Source: Numida meleagris (taxonomy: Eukaryota > Chordata > Aves > Galliformes > Numididae). From it: a stretch of 64,000 bases of DNA. A program made the translations under genes and the position numbers. Below are positions 13,753 through 24,584 of this stretch, one piece after another. A model generated the notes under the pieces. The model made no database searches, had not been told where the DNA came from, and saw nothing but the letters and a program-made list of their open reading frames with translations. Every line of letters starts with the position of its first letter. Positions within the stretch are counted from its first letter, which is position 1. The stretch spans positions 11,790,542 through 11,854,541 of the forward strand of contig NC_034421.1 in assembly GCF_002078875.1 (NCBI RefSeq). Direction: 5' to 3'.

Positions 13753-14104
13753 CTGCCCACCACCAATTTGTCTATGCTCTCAACTACAGTGTTCTTTGAA
13801 AGGCACAATTTCTTCTAAAAATCTTGAGTTTTACTTTAAGCCAAAAAAAAATAGCTATTAGCTTTTCCTGCAAGACTGAGAAACAAGTCCTCATTCCAGA
13901 AATTAAAATAAATAAATCACAATAACTGGAAGTCTTAAACCATGTTTCTTTCCTATAGCAATCACACCACATATTAAGTCGTAGGCTTATTACTGACTAC
14001 ATATATTTAGAACATGAAGTTTGACTCTGACACTTATATTTAAGTGTTTCAAGGAGCATTTTTTGTATCTACTTCAGAATATGCCATGTTTACATCCTCC
14101 ACTG

Positions 14105-14545
14105 GAAAGTCAGCAATCAGGAGACTGTGGTGAGGCCTCGTCTAAGTGCTGTGATAGTTTTATAACTACCCCCTTGGAGAGAAGCGATTTGTTGATGTGA
14201 AAGTCACCAGCCGAGGCAATCGGCACATCCCTCAGTGCAGCAGGGCAAGGCTGCATACAAGGGGTTTCTGTATGTTCTGTACGTTCAGAGCCATGAATGA
14301 CGTGATGTGGTACTGGCATGAGTGCATCCTACCTCTTGTAGACATGAATGGAGAAGAGGACAAGGCCTTGAAGACTGAGATTAGTAGATTTACCTTGGAC
14401 ATAATTTCTAGCTATCGACATATTTGTGTGGAATAAAAACCAAAGCCAACATCTCTTGGAAGTTACTTGGCTAGAAAAAGCATTGAGGAATTCACAAAAA
14501 GAAGCTGTTCTTAGCAAAGAGACTGGGGAGAGCACTCCGTGTCAC
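14105..14545. other. GC-richer island, unrecognised
   Basis: This stretch is clearly richer in G+C than its flanks and carries overlapping open frames on both strands: 79 codons plus at 14197-14436, and 69 and 68 codons minus at 14110-14319 and 14329-14535. The plus frame ends in a GTGGAATAAAAACC context. No CR1 signature, LTR terminus, promoter motif or protein family was recognised. It could be an old processed fragment, an unfamiliar repeat or a conserved non-coding element. I cannot choose between these. Confidence 0.2.
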
Positions 14546-15726
14546 AAGCGCTGCTCTTACCTGGGGGACACTAAGTTCTTGAAATATAACAGATATTTGA
14601 CAGCCTTTAATGAAAACAATCACTTTGTATTTAGGACTAGGTGAAAAATATGTTCAGGTTCTAAAATTAGCTGTTACATTATTGAAAATAAATTAAAAAC
14701 AAGCATTGTCATGAAGCATAGTTATGGCAGAATGTTCAAGCCAACGGTCACATTTCAGAACAAAGCTAAAAACAATTTGATAAGCTTAAGGTGTTTTATT
14801 TCCCTATCAAGTGCAATTAATACCTTGCCTTATTTAAATTGTGAAGAAGTGAAACAAGTGTGATTTCCTTAATGTGAATCAAATTAAAAGCAACAATATC
14901 CATGCATACAAATAGAGTGCAGTTCAGCACTTCATTATATAATGTGGAAATATAAGAAAACATTAGCACTAAGACAACACGTTTTAAAAAAATCTGACTC
15001 AATCCAATTCCGTGTTAGTCATCCAGAAATCTAGCTAAGCTTTTTGCATTTAATTAACCGAAACTTGGTTACATTTATACAGCTATTACTTTTCTCATTA
15101 GAATAAAATAGAAAAAAAGTTTTGCTACCAGTAAGATTGAGTGTATTTCCAAGAAAGTAAGTAAAAAGCATAGCTTTAAAAGACGCTTAAAACAAGTAAA
15201 TAGCTGAACAGAAGCTCAGTTTGCTGACAGAACTATAAATATTATGAACTCCTGTCAGCATTATACAACAGTTAAAATTTTCCACTGTTTCAAATAACTG
15301 AAGAACTGCCAGTCTAATTTTTTCTATTTCATCTCTCATTAAGGACAACGTTCTCAATCTTTGAGACGCTTAATAAAATATTTACACATCTTCTCATTAG
15401 CAAGAAGATGAGTATTAAAAGAGGGTCCCTGTCAGAACTCCAATCTAAAGATGTCCCATTCCAATTATTTTTCTTTGCAGATAACTATAACCTTCAAGAC
15501 AAACAAAACTCTAAACGCAAAAGAACAGCAAAGAGGTCAAATCTGTTCCAAGGCTATCACTTCTTACTAAAGGTCAACTTCTTTCCCTTGGCGTACCAAG
15601 ATCCAGGAGAGTGTATCTCTTACAAGAGAAAATAGATGAAAGTAAACAGATAAAAGGCACACTTACTTCAGAGTTTAAAATAAAAAAAAAGTCAAATATG
15701 TATTTAACAAAGACATTGGTCTTCGC

Positions 15727-15746
15727 TTTTTTTTTTTTTTTTTTTT
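15727..15746. repeat. 20-base poly-T tract
   Basis: An uninterrupted run of 20 T, the longest homopolymer seen in the window. CR1 elements do not end in poly-A, and no gene-like sequence lies on the 5' side of the minus-strand A tract, so it is treated as simple sequence rather than a retroposon tail. Confidence 0.8.
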
Positions 15747-16133
15747 ACCCTTGGTTGAAAGTATGCATATCTTATAAGCTTCAGCATTTACCTTTAGGAA
15801 CTGTTTCTTTAAAGTGAAATACACAAGCAACATTCATTAGACAGTTTGCATTTTGTTTAGCCATGAAACTGTTGAGAATGTACTCCACACTTACTCATTA
15901 CAAAATTATATCACTTCTATTTTTACTGTAGAAAGAATATTCATCATTCAGAGAACAATTTTCTAGCAATTGTTTTTGAACTGCGATTTGCTGAAGCATT
16001 TCGTTTGAATACATACGCTGCACGAACTCTTATAGAGACAAAGCATCAGATGTTCTATGTAAGAATTGAACAGAACTCTTCCAGTGAGTTTTTGGTGGAA
16101 GAGAACACTTCTCACTCAAAACACCCTTCTGGA

Positions 16134-16163
16134 AGTGAATTATTTGTGAGTGAATTATTGGTG
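16134..16163. repeat. 15-bp tandem duplication, two units
   Basis: AGTGAATTATTTGTG is followed directly by AGTGAATTATTGGTG, differing at one base. It is a small recent-looking duplication in otherwise unremarkable sequence. Confidence 0.7.
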
Positions 16164-17934
16164 AGATTGGCTTCTCAGAGACATAAAGGAATTTCTGACT
16201 AAAGCTGAAAAGATAACTCAGTGCTGGGAGGAGAAGAGTGAGATGCCTGCATGAGAAAAAACATCAGCAAATTCATTTAAAAACTTTTAGGGAAAGTTAG
16301 AGAAAGGCTCAGATCCTTACCCTACCCAACCCATAGACTGCAGAACATTGTTCTTCATTATCACAAGAAAATATCGTGTTCCTAGGTTAGATTTCTCTGG
16401 AGACATGATGAATGTAAATCTGCATTATAATTAAATATTTCCCTTAATCAGTGTGATAAAAATACGTAGATTTTAAGTGGATAGGACTGTTTACAGTTCC
16501 ATTTAATTCAGGTTTAATATAAATATTAGAAAATATTCTCAACTGTAATATAAATGAATTGCAATAACGCTTCCCTTTTAATCTTAAAGAATAGTTAGAA
16601 ATGCAACCGAAGTTAGCGATCAGGAATGCAATTAGACAACCTGTAGCTCAACACTGGCTCATGCTCAGTTGCAAATCACTTCTGTTTACATTTGGAATCC
16701 AAGAAAAAAGAAATAAATTATTCACAAATTGCCAAAAGCACTGGAAAGTAATACACGTTGGTAACGGAGCCAAAGTGAAGAACAAAGCCAAGTTCCCTAA
16801 ATAGCTAAAGCCCATATCTAGACGTGACACATGAAGATATAATACCCTACAGGACAACAGCTGAAGAGGGAACCGAAATTGTAAATAAAGCTAAAGAACC
16901 TCTTTCACGCTGCAGATGTCCTGAAACAATTAACAAGTCACTACTTGGTTAGTTATGGAATGATCGGTTTAAAGCAACTCTAATCCCCATACTTACACCA
17001 GCAGCCAAACACTTGCTAAAATGACAGAATGCGATTCATATACTGCCAACTTCATTAGCTCATTCTCATTTTAGTCCACCATGTCAGAGCAACAATCCCT
17101 TCTCTAATCCCATCAAGGGGATATTTTCTTAGGTTCCATCTCTCACCGATTCAGATAGGGGAATCAAATACTGAATAATACATTCAATGAGTTACTTAAT
17201 TAGCTGGGTGAAGGTGAAACTGAAACAGCTGAGTCAAATAATGAGATGTCAAGCACAGCAGCTTAGACCAAGGAGGGATTTGAAAGCATTCTACCTGACA
17301 AAAAGACAAACACAGTGTTTTTCAAGCACAGAATATTAAGGGATTTAATCTTTCAGTTTCACTCCCTCCAAAAATATCATTTTGGAGTGACAATCAGAGA
17401 AGTCAAAAGAAGTACGAGAGTAGAAATCACACTGTACAGCAAGCATATTAAATAAGTAGTAGTCAATTACTCAGTTTTGATTAGTTCAAAAGAAAAATAA
17501 AATGAAAGAAATTTCAGAAAAGTTAAGTAGAAAATGCAAAATTATTGCAATGTAGTATGTTGATAAAGCAAATAGGTCTATCCTCATTTAACGGAAGATT
17601 TTATTCTCCAATACATGAAATAGGGAACCAAAAATTTCACTAATTCATTAAATCCAATTAGTTCCCCAAGTTGCTGTTCTTAGTAACAGAGCGTCTGTTC
17701 TTCTTCCTTAGCACTAGCTGCAGAGTCTTGCAATCAGGCGCTATTTATTACAGTCAGAACTTGTTAATTAATCCTTGCTTTATGTCTGTGTTTGGACAAA
17801 AGGCTTGATTTAACCCCACCCTGCAGTCTCTAAGTGATGATTTTGCCAGGGTAAGGGCGCCTAACATTATGGTCTAGCCTAGGGGAACTGTTCCAGTGAC
17901 TCTGCTCAGGGGGCTCTCTCAGAGACCCCGGGCA

Positions 17935-18237
17935 ATGGCAGATACTCAAAACACTTCCTTGCAAATGGAGCTAGACAGTAGAGTTCTTATTCAGAAAAAT
18001 GGTAATGAACAAAAACTGTCAGATGTTGAAAAACATGAGTCACAACTCAAAACAAAAACAAGGTTAGTCCTCAAAGCCCAGATGGATAGCTGTAAGGACA
18101 ACAAAGAACACGCTCTGCCTTCTGATTTAAACTCTTCCTCACAACAAATCGAGCTACGAAATCATTTTAATACTTTTAATTTTCAGAAACTCCAGCGGAT
18201 TCAAGTGATTGACATATCCCTCCATTATGCAGGATAA
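17935..18237 (+). other. unrecognised 100-codon open frame
   Basis: The frame starts at ATG 17935 in a good initiation context (G at -3, G at +4) and begins MADTQNTSLQMELDSRVLIQ. It is rich in K, Q, E, D, N and S, with no hydrophobic segment or known motif, and the frame stays open upstream to at least 17896 through a GC-richer patch. A donor-like AAGGTTAGTCC lies after about 43 codons (near 18062), so the first part could alternatively be a 5' coding exon. At this base composition a few frames of about this length are expected by chance in a window this size, so length alone is not evidence. No family is recognised. Confidence 0.12.
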
Positions 18238-19547
18238 ACAGCACTGCCTGCATTAGTTATTCTTGCCTCAAAATAACTTTCCAGTGAAAGTAAACAACAT
18301 GGAAAAATAATGGTGTAAGCTGAAGTGATTGTGTGTCACAGGGCGTGGAATTCGTCCAACTCATGCCAGTTAGAGGCCATTAAAAAGTTACTAAAACCAG
18401 GAGAAGTAATGTTCAACTCTTGCTAGTCGGAGCAATATCCAAACTAATATTCAGAAATGGCAATAATCCCCTGGGCACCCAATAAAACAATCATTTAAAT
18501 TCACATTTTTAGAAACATAAGGCCGGGTTTATTAACTGAATTGCTATCCTTGAGTTTACTCAGTTTGATTCTCCCACTCTGAGCACACACACAGCTCTCA
18601 GTTTCAACCAAACACTAAGTGTGCCATACCTTTTTTTTTTTTTAAATGGCAGCGTAATTTTAAGTGTATCAGAAGTAGTAAAATAATAACTTATAAACAA
18701 CATGGCCAATTCTTATCATATCCGAAATACAGCAATTATTTGCAGGTCTATCATGTGTATGCAGATAGAGGTTAGGCTGTTTTTCCAGCCACATCACTTA
18801 TTCATAAGATACCAATACTCAGGAGTCCCATATTACAGTACATTTCTACAGTACCTACAGCAACAGTTAATCTTTGAGAAAATCTGGTTGTATTGCTACA
18901 TGGACCGTCCAGTTCAGGCACAAAAAACAATCTGCAATGGCTTTGCATCTTGAAAGAACTCTTGGCACCACAGTATTTCCCCTGGCTACCATAGCCTCTA
19001 ATTAAGTCCTTCATCATGCTTTGGCCCTCACCTCAGTGCATGGTATACAGTCAATGTTGAAGAACTGAAATATAAACGTGCATAGACAAAACAAAAAATT
19101 AAGTAAATGTCCAGTATATTCATGACTGTAAGTGGGGAAAAAAACAGATGTCCTTCATAATGCACCACGGTCTTATTTTTCTCATTGCTGTTGTTTTGCT
19201 TTGATTATTGATACCTGGGGTTGGCTTGGTGTTTATTTTGGAAAACCTCTTATGTTCTGTTATATATTCTAACAAAACAGCCCATCATCTCTCTGTATCA
19301 CAAGTCATTCACAGAAAGTTTTTATTCAGTACTCATTCACAGAATGACTTGTCACATAAAAAAGCAAATATAAAAGTAATTTTTAACTTCCAAAATATAA
19401 GAAGAGAGAAGCAGTTCTCAAAGTTCAGTAAAATTTGGATTTTTATGCTGCACTCTCAATCACGACCAGCCTATAAATGAGTTATATAAGTGATACACAC
19501 TTGTGATGCACATTTGGTACATATCTGCACGTGTAACACAGAATTAC

Positions 19548-19571
19548 CTGGGGACTCTCAGTAGCTGTATC
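19548..19571 (-). CDS. candidate 24-bp microexon, minus strand (weak)
   Basis: On the minus strand, CTAAG precedes GATACAGCTACTGAGAGTCC and CCAG, followed by donor GTAATT. The exon is eight codons and in phase 0 reads DTATESPQ. The donor is moderate (CAG/GTAATT); the upstream tract GGCTCTGGCCTTTTGTCTGG is only partly pyrimidine. It is listed because it shares phase 0, a length divisible by three and a DT start with the candidate at 4779-4826. No family is recognised and chance is a good explanation. Confidence 0.12.
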
Positions 19572-21010
19572 CTTAGGATTTCCAGATGCCAGACAAAAGG
19601 CCAGAGCCAATGCCATATGTCTGGGAATATCCAACATATGGACAAAAACTTAAGGAAAACAGTGTAGACTCACAAAATAACTAAAAAAAAAAAACATTGT
19701 TACAGCCTAAAGCAATAGCAATGTCAAGCATAAATGAAGTATCAGAACGCAGTTTTTTGCCTCTGTAAATGACCTTATGATTTTATTAATAAGAGAACAG
19801 ACTACATGAAGAAATGAGTGATGGCAAGGGTTGCTTCTCTCTTTTCCTCCTTCTTCCTTTGACAGACCATTCCTTGGCTAAACTGTTTAACTGTTCAGAA
19901 CAGACGTGCAATGGATTGCTTACTTGTTTCTTCAGTCAAAATAAGAATGGATAGTTCTATTCCTTAATTAAAGTAATGATGTGAAACTGTAAAAACATTA
20001 CCACATATGCAAGGTCAGAAAATACTGTAATGATGTAGCAAATATAGCAAAACTACTCCATGCTGCAGCCATCTGACTTAAAATGCTTTCTGATGAGATG
20101 CGAACTATTGAACTTGTGCCTGCACGAGTTGTCAGGAGTTATCAGCTAACAAACTTCACGTTGAATTGCAAGTAAGTTCTGCACAGTGCTACTGCAGTAA
20201 AGGCTTGCAACAACAATGGCAGACATATCATTAAAGAGGCAAGTGTAGAAACATAATTAAATTAACTGATAATCATCTCTCTTCTTCTATCCAGACTCTA
20301 ATTTAATGCACTTGCAAATGTAATGAGGTTCACTGAATTGAAAAATACTGTGGAAATAACAGAAACAAGATTAAATTAATTGCAACACATACTGATAAGA
20401 AAGCTTGCTACAAATTATGTGAAGCACATTCCTGAAAGCCATTGGAAGGCCAGTCACACGTCGTGCACCTTGATGACAAACAATACATTCTACATTTTTT
20501 CTTTTTTTTTTTTTCCTACCAGTTGGATGGTCCACTGTGTTTCATACACTGATTGGTTATTCTTCTCTCTTATTCAAGTCTTCAGGTAAATAAAAATGTG
20601 AAAAATGCTTGCGCAGTAAAAAATTAAAGCTTGTCTAACAATCAAAATGTTTTCTACAACCATTATTTCCGCATTATAAAATTTTAGATTAAGACATACT
20701 AAATGCATTTTTACCTTTCAGCCTCACCAGACTTTACACGTATGCAAAAAAGTTCAGAAGTAATCATTCTGAATAGAAATAACCACTTCTCCATTGTGCC
20801 TGGAAGTCTTGTAGATTGTGCAACTTCTCTAGCACATCAAATATACAACCACCATTCTAAAAGGCTTTTACTGAATTTGTCCTTATAAAACTGAAACGGT
20901 AGGAATTCCCTAGGTACCCTGTCCAAATAGTTCAATGTATTTGATGCTTTCATTTCAGAAACAAGGAATTCATTATACAAAAATAAAATTGTAATTTATT
21001 TGAAAGGACA

Positions 21011-21049
21011 TAGTGTCTAGTATGGTAGACACTAAATTAATCTACCATA
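21011..21049. repeat. two overlapping, mutually exclusive 9-bp inverted repeats
   Basis: TAGTGTCTA (21011-21019) pairs perfectly with TAGACACTA (21026-21034). TATGGTAGA (21021-21029) pairs perfectly with TCTACCATA (21041-21049). The second left arm overlaps the first loop and right arm, so only one hairpin can form at a time. A further TAGACACT copy lies downstream near 21074-21081. The origin is unclear; slippage or template switching is possible. Confidence 0.7.
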
Positions 21050-22496
21050 ATAGAGTAAAATTTCAAATAGTAGTAGACACTGTTTCAAATAATACAAGAC
21101 ATCCAGTGTTAAGAATTGTAGCTGAATGGTAATATGTATGAAAACAATCATATTAATTAAGTCTAAATTTATGTTTCCTTATTATGCCAGGCTTAACTAC
21201 AGAGGATTTCCATTAGTGTGAAATGATAGGCTGCTTAAGCTTGCATTCCCCGGACACTTCTGACAGCACTGTATTCCAACAGACAAGCAGGGAGGTGTTT
21301 TAAGAATTTTGTGAGTTAACACTCTTAAGTTGGCAGTGATCTTTTTAACTTTTCGTTTCTGACCAGCAGTATGCTGCAATGGCAAGAGTGATATAAAATC
21401 ATTGGTAGGCAAATGGCTGACCTGAAGAGCAAAGAAGAGAAGGGAAGGTAGAGAAACGGGATGGTAAATCACAGGGAATGATCTTATAACAGCCAGGGCA
21501 TTCTCTGAAGAAGGTGACAACTGCACTGAAATCACCTTAGTCAATGTAACAGAAGCCAAACAAAAAGGATTGAAAGACAGAAAATTTTGACACTACACTT
21601 TTTTTTTTCCCCCAAGTTCTTGTTCATTCAAGTACCTTTGTAATAAATAAATAAATCCAGATGGTGGGACTGTCTCAGTCATTTTCTTACAGGCTGGTTT
21701 CATCTCCCCTAGATTTCACTGCAAGTTAGCTATGCTATGTAGGCTGTCATGCATTGCTGACAGACACAGACCTCACCTGGGACGTATCCCTCTCTACTGA
21801 TACTGCCTATGAAGAACAGAGCTTGAATAGCTAGTTTAAACATGCTTAATGTCTTTGAACTTTGCTAAGTCCCATCCTGTCCATACTATCAATATCCCTT
21901 CCTTTGCGTGTCTTTCAGTAGTTTTCTCATCAATTTGTATTGATGCATCACATTTTTCTAGTTTATATTTTATAAAAGTCAAATTAGTTATGAGCTTCAA
22001 TAAATATTGTTAAATGGACTTCCAAAGTAAAATTGGTCAATATTCGTTAAATATTCCATGCTTAAGGAAAGGGAAAGAAACCAAAATGAAAGGCATACTG
22101 ATACAATGGGAGAGAATTCCAGGAGAGTTTCTGCAGTTATTAATAATGCTTCAAAAGGGAAATTAACTGTTTATATTGTATGTATCTCTTGTTACTTACA
22201 AAAAGCAAGCATTATACTGATAACAGATGGTTTCTCAAGATGGCCATATCCAACTTTATTTTCTATTTTCAACATGCCTTCAATATAACTTTAGTTCCAA
22301 AAGATCTGGTCCTAAGATCCATTAAAAACTGGCAGCAGAGTAGGAATTGGTGTTAATTAGTCTGGGCTTTCTCCCAAATCTCTACCAATTAAATAACAAG
22401 TGTTTAGTGCTATTAAGCTTACACTTTATAAATCTTTATTTACATAACAGTACCAGAAAATGGAAGAGAAGAGAAAGAATGAGGTGGAGAAAAAGC

Positions 22497-22512
22497 AAAA
22501 AAAAAAAAAAAA
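22497..22512. repeat. 16-base poly-A tract
   Basis: An uninterrupted A run within a purine-rich patch. No retroposed sequence is recognisable beside it. Confidence 0.8.
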
Positions 22513-23077
22513 GATATATATCTGATAAAAAAAGCTGCTTCCTTTTCCTCCCCTTTAAGCTTATACTGATAAAGTAGGCATTTCTAATTTCATCACTATG
22601 TGAGATGAATGTTGTCATTTTCATTATCAACAGATTTTAAATGCCACGTAAGAGGGAAGACAAAACTGAAGTCTCATAGGGGGATGATTCCTTGACACGC
22701 TCACACATACTACTTGCACCATTTATAGCATAAGACAGCAAATCCTGACAAAAAGGTATAGATTTCTAATGTTACTCAAGATGAAAATAAAGTTTGGAAA
22801 CCTGTATGAGAAATAGGAAGCCTAGTATGCAGCACTGAAACAAAATACTAAACACAAAATACAGACTTGTGTTCAGCTCATTAGCCATCTGAACAAAATA
22901 TGTTCTTTAAAACATTGAGCTCTCAGTTCATTATCTTGCGTCTCTCTGTAGCCATACCAGATGCCTCAAGAACAGATTGAAATAAATAGCCTGTTTCCCA
23001 TAAATGTGTTCTTCCTCCAAATAAGTTACAAATAACCTACTGTAGAGACAAAACATCTGTCTTTGTTTTAAAGCAAG

Positions 23078-23422
23078 CCCACCAATATATCCAAGAACAG
23101 TGGCTCCACAGCCTCTCTGGGCCCAGAGTTTGTGTAAGCTCTTTGTGAGCACGTTTCTCCTAATACTTGAGAAGAACGTCCTGTGTTGCAGCTTGTATCC
23201 ATTGCCTCTCATCCTTTCACTGTGCGCTTCCGCAAGGGATCTGGATGCAGCCTTTACCCACCATTAGCTAGCTTGAAGAACGTAATAAAACACCCTCTTA
23301 GGCTCCTAACTGAGCCAACTCAGTTCTGCCTCTCCCCACTCATACCACGCTCCAAGCTTCAAATCATCTTGTTGGTCCTCTGCTCACATTCTTTTAGTAC
23401 ATCAATCTCTCTCGTACCAAAT
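23078..23422 (-). mobile_element. CR1 retrotransposon fragment, 3' region, old copy
   Basis: Read on the minus strand, the sequence follows the conserved 3' region of avian CR1. It begins with a GTACGAGAGAGATTGATGTA-type segment (the part after ORF2 that usually reads as a short-tandem AGAGA stretch). It continues through GAGGCAATGGATACAAGCTG and a CTGGGCCCAGAGAGGCTGTG stretch, to a GGATATATT segment near 23080. The extreme 3' repeat unit is not clear. Many substitutions and small indels place it among the older copies, and the 3' wording resembles the CR1-Y type more than the type at 45459-45714. It has no coding capacity. The boundaries are approximate, judged from memory of the family pattern rather than by alignment. 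Confidence 0.72.
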
Positions 23423-24567
23423 TTAATTTAAATAGCATCTGATATTTTCTGTAATAAACATATGTCCTCCCATATGTTCTTATTTGGAAACTCTTCCAAA
23501 ACGGGAAATCACTTGTGACTAAAGCAGTGATAGGACTAAGTCTTACAAAAATTCCTTTGAAAAATTCCACTATTTCCATGCTGACCGTTCTTACTACACG
23601 GAGAAAAATATGAACAATTGCTGTAGCTGTTTAGTTTTAACCAGATCATCGTGACCCACATTCATATTTATTTCCAATTTAGCAATTCCATGCCATGTTA
23701 CACAGTGATCGCTGTTCTCCAAAACAATTTAAAAAATACTTTTTTTTTACTTTAAAGAATGCTGTGAAAGAAAACAGTTCTGCACTGGCCAGGAATTAGG
23801 CTGTTTAAGGTTCAGCCCTCTCACAATAACTATCTCCTGAGCTGGGGGGACATCCACAAAGTACTGCCCTCCTGTATACTGAGAGCAGCTGCAACTGCTG
23901 CATTTTGCCAGAGTCTTCTTTCCCAACAAAATCCGGTGGTTTAAGGAGGCAGGGCTACTGCAGAAATGCACAGATCAATATATGAAAACAGGAGTTGGAG
24001 TGGGGTTTGCGGAAAAAGAAAAAAAGGAAAAAAATAAAAGACGAAAAAACTTAAAAAATAGGATGTTCTGACATAGCAAATGCGCACAGAAAGACAGCAA
24101 TTAACCCCCAGCTAAGACCCTTGCAAGTCCAAGCATCAGAAAGGAGAGCGGAGAACCAGGTGATACCTCTCTTTCACTACTGGGCAGGCACTGGGTTTGA
24201 TACTGGGATTTATTTGTTGACTTCCTTTAAAACTGAATTTTCCTTAAAGGAACGCAGCTTGCCCAGATGTTAACACAATGATCTCACTAACAAAGGAGTA
24301 AGATTAGAAAAGAACCAAGCTCCTGAATACTCAAAGAATGTATTTTTAATTTAGATACTTTGCTTCTCTTCAGGACATCTGAAGCAATTTCCAGAGACCC
24401 AGAAAATGTTCTGGAATGTTCTTGAAATGTCTGGGAAGACTGCAAAGGAGGAAAAAATCTTGATTTTAAAGTAGGGAAGAGAACAGAACATGGTGTGTTA
24501 CCAAAGCATAAAATACCCACTGGCTTTCGTTCTCCCCTTGAAAAACTCTGAACCAGCTAATCACAAC

Positions 24568-24584
24568 TTTTTTTTTTTTTTTTT
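24568..24584. repeat. 17-base poly-T tract
   Basis: An uninterrupted T run with no recognisable retroposed sequence adjoining it. Confidence 0.8.

Larger units (their letters stand above)
13753..19547. other. non-coding stretch with one GC-richer island
   Basis: No recognised gene or repeat. It contains a GC-richer patch at about 14105-14545, a 15-bp tandem duplication at 16134-16163, a 20-base T tract at 15727-15746, and a 100-codon open frame at 17935-18237. The remainder is AT-rich with short chance open frames. Confidence 0.6.
19572..23077. other. AT-rich non-coding stretch
   Basis: No recognised gene. It includes two overlapping hairpins at 21011-21049, a 16-base A tract at 22497-22512, and a 120-codon minus-strand open frame at 21197-21559 that shows no domain and is within the range expected by chance. 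Confidence 0.65.

Noticed and set aside
14568..14611. 44-bp minus-strand exon ending at a CCAG/GTAAGAG donor
   Set aside because: The donor is strong but the acceptor TTTTCATTAAAG is weak, and the exon would shift the frame if skipped.
16991..17015. 19-bp minus-strand microexon between CATTTTAG and GTAAGTATG
   Set aside because: The length is not a multiple of three and it is too short to support.
21197..21559. 120-codon minus-strand open frame
   Set aside because: No domain or family is recognisable, and the length is within chance for AT-rich DNA in a 64-kb window.
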